Shown: piece after piece, positions 1 through 9,069 of the stretch | How positions within the stretch are numbered: position 1 is the stretch's first letter | Layout: each line of letters begins with the position of its first letter | NCBI RefSeq assembly: GCF_050016015.1 | Contig: NZ_JBNHEQ010000298.1 | Coordinates: 8,795 to 72,794, forward strand | DNA from: Trichodesmium sp002260545 | Lineage (GTDB): Bacteria; Cyanobacteriota; Cyanobacteriia; Cyanobacteriales; Microcoleaceae | Length of the DNA stretch: 64,000 nucleotides | Direction: 5' to 3' | Notes under the pieces: model-generated | Database searches by the model: none | Seen by the model: only the letters and a program-made list of their open reading frames with translations | Told to the model about the DNA's origin: nothing | Program-made: the position numbers and the translations under genes

Positions 1-2
1 CA

Positions 3-1115
3 TCTACAAAAGCAGTTAAAAATTGTATCGGCAATATAGAAGAATTTTTATGGTTATTAGGGTTTTATGTAGCTAAAGGAAGTTTTGTACAAGATAAACT
101 GTTGCTCAAAGGAGAAGCTGAGAAACTAGCAAAAGTAATAGAAGTAATAGAAAGAATATTTGACTGTAAGTCGGAAATTAATGAAGCAGGATATATAAGT
201 ATTGAGTCAAAAATCCTGGTTGATTTAATTAGAGATGGGTTGAATTTTGGGAAGACAGAAAAAGATATTCCTAATTGGATTTTACAACTTCCTCAAAAAC
301 AGTTAATTAGCTTTTTACAGGGATTTGCTGAAGGTAAAAATCTAGAAAATCAAAGAAATTCAATCTTTGAATTTAATAGTGATAGTCAGTTAGTTGCTGA
401 AAAGTTAGTATTGATTCTCGCTAAGTTTGGATTAGTAGCAGATGTTTCAGAAACAGAAGAACAAGAAGAACAAATTTACCGGATAATAGTAGAGGGATTA
501 GAAGATAACAATATCCAGAATTTGTCTAACATTCAGCAGAAAATATCAGCCCAAACTACAGGTGATATTATCTGGGCAAAAATAGAAAGTATGGAAGAAT
601 TTGAAATAGATGATTATGTCTACGATTTCTCCGTGCCAAATTATGAGAACTTTATAGGGGGAAGTTACAGTATTTTTGCTCATAATACTTATGGACCAAG
701 AATGTTAGAAAATGATGGTCGAGTTGTTAGTAACTTTATCGCACAAGCCTTAAAAGGAATACCATTAACAGTCTATGGCGATGGTTCCCAAACCAGGAGT
801 TTCTGTTATGTTTCAGACTTGGTAGAAGGGTTTATCCGGTTAATGAATCAAGATTTTATCGGACCAGTTAATATAGGGAACCCTGGAGAGTATACAATAC
901 TAGAATTAGCTCAGAAAATTCAAGAAATGGTTAATCCAGATGCAGAGATAACATATAAACCTCTGCCACAAGATGACCCAAAACAACGACAACCAGATAT
1001 TACTCGTGCGAAAAAATATTTGGGTTGGGAGCCTACTGTTCCTCTCGAAGAAGGGTTAAAATTGACTATAGAGGATTTTCAAGAGCGGCTCAAAAATGAA
1101 CCGCCAAAAAGCTAA
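3..1115 (+). CDS. UDP-glucuronate decarboxylase-like SDR, 3' part, with an intein (partial at window edge)
   Basis: The reading frame is open from base 3, so the gene starts outside the window. Bases 3-686 encode the C-terminal part of an intein. It has a LAGLIDADG-like block (WLLGFYVAKGSF, bases 51-86), a second block (FLQGFAEGK), the block F motif VYDFSVPNYENF and a terminal His-Asn (681-686). The extein resumes with Thr at 687 as TYGPRMLENDGRVV, a stretch typical of UDP-glucuronate decarboxylases and dTDP-glucose dehydratases of the extended SDR family. The insertion splits the conserved Asn-Thr of FNTYGPRM. The C-extein continues through YGDGSQTRSF and NIGNP to a normal C-terminus. The first LAGLIDADG block has Lys where an acidic catalytic residue is usual, so the endonuclease may be inactive. 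Known role of the family: UDP-glucuronate to UDP-xylose, for glycans. Ugd, which makes UDP-glucuronate, lies just downstream. Confidence 0.88.
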   Translation, partial: STKAVKNCIGNIEEFLWLLGFYVAKGSFVQDKLLLKGEAEKLAKVIEVIERIFDCKSEINEAGYISIESKILVDLIRDGLNFGKTEKDIPNWILQLPQKQLISFLQGFAEGKNLENQRNSIFEFNSDSQLVAEKLVLILAKFGLVADVSETEEQEEQIYRIIVEGLEDNNIQNLSNIQQKISAQTTGDIIWAKIESMEEFEIDDYVYDFSVPNYENFIGGSYSIFAHNTYGPRMLENDGRVVSNFIAQALKGIPLTVYGDGSQTRSFCYVSDLVEGFIRLMNQDFIGPVNIGNPGEYTILELAQKIQEMVNPDAEITYKPLPQDDPKQRQPDITRAKKYLGWEPTVPLEEGLKLTIEDFQERLKNEPPKS

Positions 1116-1117
1116 AA

Positions 1118-1317
1118 GGGGTCATTTCAGTTAGCCTCCTGCGGAGGAACTACGTTAACAGTTAGCCTCCTGCGGAATGCTGCGCAAACAGAGGTGCTGC
1201 CTCTTCCAGAGGAGCAGCGCTAACGCTGACGTTAACAGTTATCAGTACCTCCGACTCAAGTCGGAGGCTTGAAATACTGAATTGAATATTTTTTTATCCC
1301 CTTCAAAAGACCTCATT
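1118..1317. repeat. Dispersed repeat, family F copy 1, in the gap before tnpB
   Basis: This gap holds a composite repeat. It begins with gtcatttcagtta, carries several tgcgga...tccgca-type short palindromes and runs of ttaacagttatcag, then a palindrome cctccgactcaagtcggagg and ends near aaaagacctca. A reverse-oriented relative lies at 5538-5653 and a partial one at 13902-13955. No coding potential was seen. Confidence 0.6.
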
Positions 1318-1358
1318 TTTTGGTAAATACAGAAAGCGAAAAATTGTCTAAAGTTCCT

Positions 1359-1405
1359 CAAACTTACTTATAACTAGAGCTATTAAACTAAAATGGGTAA
1401 GTTTG
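1359..1405. repeat. Inverted repeat upstream of the tnpB pseudogene
   Basis: caaacttac (1359-1367) is the reverse complement of gtaagtttg (1397-1405). The same gtaagtttg recurs directly after the tnpB stop at 2687-2695. It may mark the subterminal ends of an IS200/IS605- or IS607-like element, but the exact ends cannot be fixed by eye. Confidence 0.35.
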
Positions 1406-1448
1406 TTCAGTTGTCTTTATTTGAGTCGCTATCAGCTACAATTAATGT

Positions 1449-2686
1449 ATGAAGCTAGTTGAACGTCATGTCATCACGAAAAACCATCCTTTTTGGTCTG
1501 AAATTGACCACAAGGCTTTTTTGTCTAAAAATCTGTTTAATTTAGCTAACTATTATTATCGTCAATATTTCTTTACTAATAAAAAGAAATTAAATTTTAC
1601 TGAACTGTATCACCAGGTATCTAAAAGTTCTGATTATCAAGCTTTACCTACCAAGGTAAGTAAGCAAATTATTAGCAGATTAGATCGATGTTGGACTGGT
1701 TATTTTTCTGCTTTAAAAGAATGGAAAAAACAGCCTAGTAAATTTTTAGGAAAACCGAAAATTCCTAAATATAAACATAAGACATGCATGCCGAAATATT
1801 CTGCCATATCCAGATGAATCAATTTACGCGCAAAGCCTTAAAAAAAGGAATTTGTCATCTGTCGATGAGTGAAATAAAAATTCTCACTTCACAGACAGAA
1901 ATAATAGAGGCCAGAATCGTCCCCAAAAGTAGCTGTTACATAATAGAAATAGTCTATGAAAAATCGGAGGAAACCACAAAAAATCAACAAGTAGCAGGAG
2001 TAGATGTAGGCGTAAATAATTTAATGGCTGTAACGACAAATCAAACAGGAACTGCACCTCTTTTGATTAAAGGCAAACCATTAAAAGCGATTAATACATT
2101 TTATAATAAACAGCGCTCTTGTTTACAATCTCAATTAAAAACCAACCACAATCAAAGTAATTATCGTAGATTAAAAAAATTAACTCACAAACGAAATTGT
2201 CGAGTAGAAAATTATCTCCATACAGCCAGTAAAAGAGTAATAGATTGGTGCATTAAGCATGAAATAGGAATCTTAATTATCGGGCATAACCAGACCTGGA
2301 AACAAGAAATAAAATCAGGAAAAAAGAACAATCAACAATTTGTGAACATCCCTCATTGTAGGTTGATAGAGATGTTAACATATAAAGCCCAACTAAGAGG
2401 AATAAAAGTAATAATTACAGAAGAATCTTATACGTCTCAATCGAGCTGTTTAGATGGGGATAATTTACCGAAATATGGAGATAAAAAAACGAAATTTAGT
2501 GGAAAAAGAGTAACAAGAGGGTTGTATAAAACCAGGGAAAATAAATCATTAAATGCAGATGTAAATGGGTCATTGAATATAATTAAAAAAGTAATTCCTG
2601 ATGTCTTTGACCAAGGAATAAAGGGTTTGCCGTTTAACCCTGTAGCGATCGATCCACTACGAACAACTAAGTTTTCAGATTTTTGA
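1449..2686 (+). pseudogene. tnpB: tnpB (RNA-guided nuclease family) with two frameshifts
   Basis: The N-terminal part (1449-about 1780) ends KPKIPKYKHKT. The next segment, NILPYPDESIYAQSLKK, is encoded in another frame (about 1792-1845). The rest, KGICHLSMSEIKIL onward, is in the third frame to 2686. So two indels are needed, one near 1780 and one in the A7 run at about 1841-1847. The RuvC-like acidic residues are present: Asp in GVDVGVNNL, Glu in TEESYTSQ and Asp in NADVNGSLNI. The usual zinc-finger cysteines are mostly missing (SQSSCLDGD), as in the second tnpB here. No tnpA is adjacent. Loss of frame implies a dead copy unless the indels are assembly errors. Confidence 0.82.
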
Positions 2687-2715
2687 GTAAGTTTGAGTTT
2701 AGTTGAGCGGTGCAA

Positions 2716-3133
2716 TGAATAATGGATAATGAAAACTAGATCTAATTATCAATTAGAGATTATCAATTATCCATTGGTGAAGAGGATTGAATCAAGTACG
2801 GAAATCTAATGAATTGATAATGGATAATGAATAATGGATAATTATTTATTAATTGATAATGATTGGAGAGTACAAAGTTATTCTAAGAAAATGATTGCTT
2901 TTAAGACTGAAAGTCCTACTGGAAAATGCTTACAGCACCTAAATTTCTGAATAGTAAAGTTTCTAACCTTTAGATAACTGAAAGTCTTAGCTAGCAATAG
3001 TTATTCCTATAACTTTACACTGTCTAGATAATGAATTAATTATCAATTATCCATTGATAAGGAGAGGCTTTAAACCTCTAGGGATTAATTATTAATTATC
3101 CATTTTTGTGTTAAAAATTTTGAGGATATAAAT
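2716..3133. other. Intergenic, AT-rich, with short direct repeats
   Basis: No gene was seen. The stretch has many imperfect copies of taatggataatga/ttatcaattatccatt, a motif recurring across the window at 8696, 24395, 45400 and 55195. The region directly precedes ugd and probably contains its promoter, but no clear -35/-10 pair could be assigned. Confidence 0.5.
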
Positions 3134-4501
3134 ATGCGTGTTTGCGTTATTGGTACTGGTTACGTTGGCTTAGTTACAGGAGTTTGTCTTTCTCATACAG
3201 GACATCATGTTATTTGCATAGATAATAACGAAGAAAAAGTCAAGTTGTTAAAATCAGGACAGTCTCCAATTTACGAACCGGGTTTGTCTGAACTAATGCA
3301 AAGTAGCACTAAAGACGGGTTGCTAGAGTTTACATCTGACTTAAAAGCAGGAGTCAATCATGGTGATATTTTATTTATCGCTGTTGGTACTCCTCCACTA
3401 CCTACAGGGGAAAGTGATACTCGCTATGTGGAAGCGGTGGCAAAGGGTATAGGCGCTCATTTGACTACAGGTTACAAAGTGATTGTTAATAAATCAACTG
3501 TACCTATTGGATCTGGTGACTGGGTACGGAGGATCGTTTTAGATGGGGTTGAGGAACGTAAAAAAGAAGAAGGGGGAACTGGTACAGATATTGAAGCAGA
3601 ATTTGATGTAGTTAGTAACCCAGAGTTTTTGCGTGAAGGTTCTGCCATCTTTGATACTTTTAACCCAGACAGAATTGTGTTGGGAAGTAATAGTCAAAAG
3701 GCGTTAGATATGATGCAGGAGCTTTATGCACCTTTAGTCGAACGCAAGTATGGTGACGACCAGTCTCTACCACCAGTGCCAGTGGTAATTACAGATTTGA
3801 ACTCGGCAGAGATGATTAAATATGCTGCTAATTCTTTCTTAGCAACTAAGATTAGTTTTGTGAATGAGGTTGCTAATATTTGCGATCGCGTGGGTGCAGA
3901 TGTAGTTCAGGTTGCTAAGGGTATTGGGTTAGACTCTCGCATTGGTAATAAGTTTTTACAAGCTGGTATTGGTTGGGGTGGCTCCTGTTTCCCGAAAGAT
4001 GTTTCTGCTTTAGTTCATACTGCTGATGACTATGGTTGTCAAGCAAACTTATTAAAAGCAGCAGTTGAGGTGAATAAGCATCAACGGATGATAGCGGTGG
4101 ACAAGTTGCAGCAGTCTTTGAAAATTCTTAAGGGTAAAACTATTGGGTTATTAGGTTTGACGTTTAAGCCTGATACTGATGATATGCGGGATGCACCTTC
4201 TCTAGATTTGATTCAAGAGTTGAACAGGTTGGGTGCTAAGGTGAAAGCTTATGACCCAATCATTTCTCAGTCTGGTATGCGTCATGGTTTAACAGGTGTA
4301 GTAGTTGAGACTGACCCAGAAAGACTTGCTGATGGTTGTGATGCTTTGGTGTTGGTGACAGACTGGAAACAGTTTGAGAAATTAGACTATGGCAAGATGG
4401 CAAAGTCGATGGAGCATAATTTGTTTGTTGATGGTCGTAATTTCTGCGATCGCAAAGAGTTAGAAGCTGCTGGTTTTCAGTATGTAGGGATAGGTCATTA
4501 A
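3134..4501 (+). CDS. ugd: UDP-glucose 6-dehydrogenase
   Basis: This 455-residue protein matches the family length. It has the N-terminal NAD-binding GTGYVG (residues 8-13) in MRVCVIGTGYVGLVTG, the NPEFLREGSA segment (about 162-171) and the catalytic cysteine C285 in GWGGSCFPKD. The C-terminal domain carries LGLTFKPDTDDMRDAPS. The family oxidises UDP-glucose to UDP-glucuronate with two NAD+. The decarboxylase-like gene upstream would use this product, so the two probably feed UDP-xylose or acidic-sugar glycan synthesis. They may once have been closer and have been separated by the tnpB element (inference). HIP1-type gcgatcgc sites lie inside the gene near 3884 and 4447. Confidence 0.95.
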   Translation: MRVCVIGTGYVGLVTGVCLSHTGHHVICIDNNEEKVKLLKSGQSPIYEPGLSELMQSSTKDGLLEFTSDLKAGVNHGDILFIAVGTPPLPTGESDTRYVEAVAKGIGAHLTTGYKVIVNKSTVPIGSGDWVRRIVLDGVEERKKEEGGTGTDIEAEFDVVSNPEFLREGSAIFDTFNPDRIVLGSNSQKALDMMQELYAPLVERKYGDDQSLPPVPVVITDLNSAEMIKYAANSFLATKISFVNEVANICDRVGADVVQVAKGIGLDSRIGNKFLQAGIGWGGSCFPKDVSALVHTADDYGCQANLLKAAVEVNKHQRMIAVDKLQQSLKILKGKTIGLLGLTFKPDTDDMRDAPSLDLIQELNRLGAKVKAYDPIISQSGMRHGLTGVVVETDPERLADGCDALVLVTDWKQFEKLDYGKMAKSMEHNLFVDGRNFCDRKELEAAGFQYVGIGH

Positions 4502-4567
4502 AAATCTTTTAGCAGTTAGCTTTTAATTTGAAAAATCATGTAGGGACGTTCTATGGAGCGTCCCTAC

Positions 4568-4973
4568 TGTTTGATATAAAATCCGGTTATATCATGTCCG
4601 GATAAGAGCGTGATAGAACTCCGTTCCGCTTACGCGACCAAAAAAACTTTCTCATGCATATACTTTTTTGATCCCCTCTTCCCTCTTCCCTCCTGTAGGG
4701 GCGTTAACGATAGTTATGCGAAGCTAACGGCCGTTTCGCTGCGCGACATGAAACGCCCCTACGACTCCTGACTCCTCCCTTTTTATTTATAACTATTTAA
4801 CCGGACATGATATTATATAGTAATCGTAAAATTACTTCCTCTTAATACAGGTTTTCTATTGAATACTAAATTGAAAAATTCATACTATTCAAATTGTTTC
4901 TTTCTCCTGAATTATGAATTCTGACTCCTGACTCCTGACTCCTAAGCAATACGATAACTAATTACCCGGATCA
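4568..4973. mobile_element. Composite MITE-like insert: family E element split by a family A element
   Basis: The outer ends are ataaaatccggttat at about 4573 and acgataactaattacccgg ending near 4973. They match, in reverse, the ends of the element at 45057-45317. The outer element is interrupted at ccggttat by a family A element (4588-4814). Removing it rejoins a sequence like that at 45230-45317 (gtaatt, attgaata, then ctcctgactcc). No coding potential was seen. Confidence 0.65.
4588..4814. mobile_element. Family A MITE-like element, copy 1
   Basis: The terminal inverted repeats are tatatcatgtccgg at 4588 and ccggacatgatatta ending at 4814. The interior contains ctcctgactcctccc strings and tgcgga-type palindromes. 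Related copies lie at 5225-5388, 24434-24562, 35837-35963 and 44231-44357. The length varies from about 127 to 227 bp while the ends are conserved. Confidence 0.75.
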
Positions 4974-5224
4974 TATATGACACCATATAGAAATTTGATA
5001 AATCTTTTCTATTCAGAAGTTAAAACAATTCCGATAACGAGCCTTATTTGCTAATACCTTATCCATTGCTTCATTAATTTGAGAAATAGGCATAGTTTCA
5101 ATCATTGGCTTAATCTGATGAATGGCTGCAAACTCCAACATTTCTGTCATAAAACGCCGTCCACCAACTACACTACCCACAACAGCTTTTTGATCGAAAA
5201 CTCAAGGTAATAAAGGTATATTTA

Positions 5225-5388
5225 ACATCATGTCCCTTTATATCGTTTGTGTAAACCCAAGCGTAAATATTTACAGGAAATTTAAGTTTTTTTCTTGCTT
5301 GATATTAAGCCTTGCTACCTGTTCCCTGTTCCCAGTTAAGTGTTCCCTACCTTTGCTATACAATACTGATGCTAGCGGACATGATATA
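5225..5388. mobile_element. Family A MITE-like element, copy 2, inside the alcohol dehydrogenase remnant
   Basis: The ends are catcatgtccc at 5226 and gcggacatgatat ending near 5388. The element sits between codons for GLPVSM and IPLLP of the dehydrogenase remnant. The flanks share gtta (minus strand), consistent with a short target duplication. The interior again contains ctgttccctgttccc repeats. Confidence 0.7.
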
Positions 5389-5537
5389 ACATCGAAACAG
5401 GAAGTCCAACTAAACAGAAAACGCCGTTCTTTGCTAATAAACTAAAAGCTTTATCCCAATCAACTTCTGATGAAACAGCACTAATAAGTAAATCTACACT
5501 GCTACTAGCTGCTGCGATCTCTTCTTGACCAAAAAAT

Positions 5538-5653
5538 CAGGTCTCAAGCCTCCCTTTTTAAGGGGATGAAAAAAAATTAACTTCAGTATTTCAAGCCTCT
5601 GGGTTTAGCCAGAGGTACTGTTAACTGATAACTGATAACTGATAACTGAAATG
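5538..5653. repeat. Family F repeat, copy 2
   Basis: It starts near aggtctcaagcctccc and ends taactgaaatgac, including three tandem copies of ctgataa. It is the reverse-oriented counterpart of 1118-1317 and splits the alcohol dehydrogenase remnant. Confidence 0.6.
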
Positions 5654-5917
5654 ACTGTTCCAATTACAAAAATGGTGCGCTCCAAATTATTTTGCTTCTG
5701 CTTCTTTACCGGTAGAATTGCTCTAGCCCTAAGATAAATATTTAATGTACTAAAGCCTTACTACGGTGTTTAATTATAACTATTCAACTCGAAATTATAT
5801 CAGTATAAACCCACATTTCTATATATTTTTTTTGTTAAAAATTTCTAAAGTTTTTTAGACATAAAGACTACGAAGAGATAAAAAGGTTATATTCACGACA
5901 AAGTAATAGAAAAATTT

Positions 5918-7390
5918 ATGGTAACTACTACAATACCAGAACAAAAGGTTAAAATTGGCCAAACCAAACTATTAATTAATAACGAGTGGGTAGAAAGTGC
6001 CTCTGGGAAACGGTTTGAAACTATTAACCCTGCAACAGGAGAAGTTATTTGTGACGTTGCAGAAGCAGATGCACCTGATGTAGACAAAGCTGTAATAGCA
6101 GCCCGCAAAGCATTTACCAGTGGTGACTGGCAAAAAATGTCTGCTACCAAACGAGGTGAACTTATATATAAGTTAGCAGACTTGATGGAAGAAAATATAG
6201 AAGAGTTGGCAAGGTTAGAAACCCTGGATAATGGTAAACCACTCAAAGACTCTCTCAGTGCAGATTTACCTTTGGCGATCGCCTGTTATCGCTATTATGC
6301 AGGATGGGCGGACAAAGTTCAAGGCAAAACTATTCCCCTCAATGGCCCCTATTTCTGCTACACTCGCCACGAACCAGTAGGAGTTGTCGGTCAAATTATT
6401 CCTTGGAACTTCCCTTTATTAATGCAAGCTTGGAAACTTGCCCCAGCATTGGCAATGGGTAATACATTAGTAATGAAAACTGCCGAACAAACACCATTGT
6501 CAGCTTTTCGGGTGGGAGAGTTGGCGGTGGAAGCTGGTTTTCCTCCTGGTGTAATCAATATGTTATCTGGTTACGGCCCAACTGCTGGTGCTGCCATTTC
6601 TCACCATAACGATATTGATAAAATTGCTTTCACTGGTTCGACAGAAGTCGGTCATTTAATCATGGAAGCTGCTGCCAAGAGTAACTTAAAGCGGGTGACT
6701 TTAGAACTCGGTGGCAAGAGTCCGAATATAGTGTTTGCCGATGCGGATATGGATGCGGCTATTGAAGGCTCCCATTTTGCTTTATTCTTCAATCAAGGTC
6801 AGTGTTGCTGTGCGGGTTCTCGTCTGTTTGTAGAAGAGAAATGTTATGATGATTTTGTTGCCAAGAGTGTAGAACGGGCAAAACGCCGGATGGTAGGCGA
6901 CCCATTTGCTGAACGTGTGGAACAAGGGCCTCAAGTTGATGAAGAACAGTTTAATAAAGTGATGAGTTATATTGAGTCTGGTCAGCAGGATGGTGCCCAG
7001 ATGTTATGCGGTGGTTCAAGAGTTGGCGATCGCGGTTATTTTATTGCACCAACTGTATTTGCTGACGTGCAAGATGATATGAAAATTGCTCAAGAAGAAA
7101 TTTTTGGTCCGGTGATGAGCATTATTAAGTTTAAGGATATTGATGACCTGGTAGAACGAGCAAATAATACGATTTATGGTTTGGCTGCTGGTGTATGGAC
7201 ACAAGATGTGAGTAAGGCTCATACTGTAGCTCATAGACTGCGAGCAGGTACTGTTTGGGTAAATTGTTATGATGTGTTTGATGCTGCTGCACCGTTTGGT
7301 GGTTTTAAACAGTCTGGTATTGGTAGGGAGAAAGGTGAGTATGCTTTACAGCAGTATACAGAGATTAAGACTGTAACTATGAAGATGTAG
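5918..7390 (+). CDS. NAD(P)-dependent aldehyde dehydrogenase
   Basis: At 490 residues it is full length for the class I/II ALDH family. The landmarks are PWNFPL (162-167), the cofactor-binding FTGSTEVG (about 238-245), the general base E263 in LELGGKSP and the nucleophile C297 in GQCCCAGSR. EEIFGPV and GGFKQSGIGRE complete the family signature. The family oxidises aldehydes to acids, and the exact substrate cannot be told from sequence. The closest look is to ALDH1/retinal-type and betaine-aldehyde-type enzymes. An alcohol dehydrogenase remnant lies just upstream on the other strand. The upstream region (5717-5917) is AT-rich and shows no further gene. Confidence 0.93.
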   Translation: MVTTTIPEQKVKIGQTKLLINNEWVESASGKRFETINPATGEVICDVAEADAPDVDKAVIAARKAFTSGDWQKMSATKRGELIYKLADLMEENIEELARLETLDNGKPLKDSLSADLPLAIACYRYYAGWADKVQGKTIPLNGPYFCYTRHEPVGVVGQIIPWNFPLLMQAWKLAPALAMGNTLVMKTAEQTPLSAFRVGELAVEAGFPPGVINMLSGYGPTAGAAISHHNDIDKIAFTGSTEVGHLIMEAAAKSNLKRVTLELGGKSPNIVFADADMDAAIEGSHFALFFNQGQCCCAGSRLFVEEKCYDDFVAKSVERAKRRMVGDPFAERVEQGPQVDEEQFNKVMSYIESGQQDGAQMLCGGSRVGDRGYFIAPTVFADVQDDMKIAQEEIFGPVMSIIKFKDIDDLVERANNTIYGLAAGVWTQDVSKAHTVAHRLRAGTVWVNCYDVFDAAAPFGGFKQSGIGREKGEYALQQYTEIKTVTMKM

Positions 7391-7858
7391 TTGGTGATTC
7401 ATTACTTACTAGACTACTCCGAAAAAAAGTAGGGACGTTCCATGGAACGTCCCTACAAGAATATTTCAGGACTTACGCAAAATACTAAATAATGCAGCAC
7501 CCGTAGGGGCAAATGGCATACGCCCATACTAAATACAGCGGTACTGCGTAAGTCCTGTATTTGGCGTTCTATCCTAACAGAACAAACACTGGCTTCATAA
7601 CTGAAGTCAGAAGGCTGAAGGTTGAAGGCTGAAGTTAAATTTTTGCTGTGACTATATTTGAGAATGTTCGCGCCAGTAATGGCGACTGCTATATTTGCTT
7701 AATGATCGATTAAAATAGAAAAATACTTGATTTTTTTTACCTATTCCCTATTCCCTACAACATATTTTCCAAATCCTGTCCAGAAAATTGTTCGCAAAAA
7801 TTACATTTGAGACTTAAAAATTAAAGTTCTAAATGTTAGGTTAATTTAACCTAGATAC
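7391..7858. other. Intergenic region between convergent genes, repeats only
   Basis: It contains a palindrome gggacgttccatggaacgtcccta (7433-7455, in pieces), a family B element (7467-7558) and a ctgaaggttgaaggctgaag direct repeat (7603-7635). No gene was seen. Confidence 0.6.
7467..7558. mobile_element. Family B MITE-like element, copy 1 (92 bp)
   Basis: Its inverted ends are caggacttacgca and tgcgtaagtcctg. The interior is gtaggggcaaatggcatacgcc. A second copy of the same length lies at 58905-58996 inside the CRISPR region. Confidence 0.75.
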
Positions 7859-8695
7859 TTATGACCATTGAGCAATCTTAATTAAAGCATCAGAAAGTCG
7901 TTTTTTTAAAGCCTCTGATGATTCTGGAGTCCAGTCATAGAAACCTTTTTCCGTTTTCAGGCCAAGCTCACCTGTATCGACTTTCTCTTGGAGTAATGAT
8001 GGTGTTTCAATGGAATTTTCAATGTAAGGAATGAGGTATGGCCAAATTGCCAAGATTAAATCCCAACCTGCGATTTCAAATATCTCAAAGACACCAGCAT
8101 TTGCTAAACGTCGTCCAAAACCGTTCTTGACCACAATATCTACATCTTGTGGACTAGCAATACCTTGTTTCACAATTGACAATGCTTCCCGAATTAGGGC
8201 GCCTTGAAGACGGTTGCCAATGAATCCTGGAGCTTCTTTCTGGATGAGAGCTGGACGTTTCCCAATTTTTGTCAAAAGATCGATGATTGTTGTAATGGTG
8301 TTATCGGAGGTTTCTGAATTTCTGACAACTTCGACAAGTGGGAGCAAATATGGGGGGTTGAAGTAGTGGGTAACAAGAACCCGATCCGGTCTTTGGGTTG
8401 CAGATGCAAGCTGACTTGGCATTAATGTGGAAGTATTACTGGCGAAGATCGTATGTTCTGGACAAAATTTGTCTAGTTCCTGAAAAACGGTCTGTTTAAT
8501 TTCTAGATTCTCGAATACGCTTTCAATTACCAGATCGACATCTGTAACAATATCTTTGAGTTGTGTTCCGGGATGGATTTGTTTTAAACCTAACTCCATC
8601 CGATCTTGAGTCATTAGTCCAGCTTTTATGAGCATCTGGAGGTTTACCTTGATATTGCTCATTGCCTGTTCGAGAGTCTTTTCCGTGAGGTCATT
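7859..8695 (-). pseudogene. 3-hydroxyacyl-CoA dehydrogenase, C-terminal part, cut off from its N-terminus
   Basis: From MSNIKVNLQ onward the protein is a typical 3-hydroxyacyl-CoA dehydrogenase. It has the rest of the Rossmann domain (FASNTSTLMPS), the catalytic His in RVLVTHYFNPP, the KEAPGFIGNRL segment and the C-terminal GLKTEKGFYDWTPE. The frame is open upstream through NDLTEKTLEQA to 8695, then meets a stop in an inserted repeat. The NAD-binding start of the gene is the 34-residue piece at 8831-8935. The two halves fit exactly as EVYL followed by NDLTEKTLEQAM. An internal ATG at 8662 could still be translated, but the product would lack the GxGxxG loop, so activity is unlikely. Confidence 0.88.
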
Positions 8696-8843
8696 TCATT
8701 AATTGATAATTGATAATTGATAATTACCTCTGGTTAAAACCGTTCTTGATTGAAGATTGGGAAATATCATTTCTTTTTTTCCCCTATCCAAGGGGAGGCT
8801 TTAAACCACAATTATTTAATTAATAAATAATTAATTATTCGGT
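8696..8843. mobile_element. Family D element interrupting the 3-hydroxyacyl-CoA dehydrogenase gene
   Basis: This insert of about 148 bp runs from tcattaattgataatt to aattaattattcggta. The interior has cccctatccaaggggaggct. It belongs to a family with ends like accgaataattaa and taattatcaattaat. Other copies are at 18251, 34389, 45394, 48811, 49069 and 62339. Confidence 0.78.
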
Positions 8844-8935
8844 AAATATACTTCATATCCTGCACAAGCAAATTCTTGAGCAATACCATGACCCATTAAA
8901 CCAGCTCCAACAATTGCAACTTTTTGGATATTCAT
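8831..8935 (-). pseudogene. 3-hydroxyacyl-CoA dehydrogenase, N-terminal fragment
   Basis: It encodes MNIQKVAIVGAGLMGHGIAQ, the NAD-binding start of the family, then EFACAGYEVYL, before entering the inserted repeat and stopping. It is in the same orientation as the C-terminal part at 7859-8695, and together they rebuild a protein of about 310 residues. Confidence 0.85.
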
Positions 8936-9069
8936 TTGGTTTTCAATACTAGGAGAATTATTATCATCAAGTTTATACCATTTTTATATTAAAAAATTAT
9001 CAACTGCTGCTTCATAAAACTGATATAAAACGTCACATAGCGTGATATTTTACGGTTCTGGACCCTTGG

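Larger units (their letters stand above)
5033..5716 (-). pseudogene. Zinc-type alcohol dehydrogenase remnant, interrupted twice
   Basis: Reading the minus strand, the pieces in order are: KEAEAK-stop-FGAHHF (about 5665-5715), GQEEIAAASSSVDLLIS...NGVFCLVGLPVSM (about 5390-5531), IPLLP-stop-VFDQKAVVGSVVGG (about 5160-5222) and FMTEMLEFAAIHQIKPMIE...NKARYR (about 5035-5160). These match the C-terminal half of NAD(P)-dependent alcohol dehydrogenases of the cinnamyl-alcohol/YahK type. The pieces are separated by a family F repeat (5538-5653) and a family A element (5225-5388). Two internal stops and a one-base shift after KARYR complete the decay. The N-terminal half with the catalytic zinc site is gone. 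Confidence 0.78.

Noticed and set aside
2437..2715. Minus-strand open frame across the tnpB 3' end
   Set aside because: It overlaps the better supported tnpB frame and its protein has no recognisable feature.
5230..5445. Plus-strand 71-aa frame with a hydrophobic start
   Set aside because: It lies inside a family A element and the alcohol dehydrogenase remnant on the other strand, so it is a chance frame.
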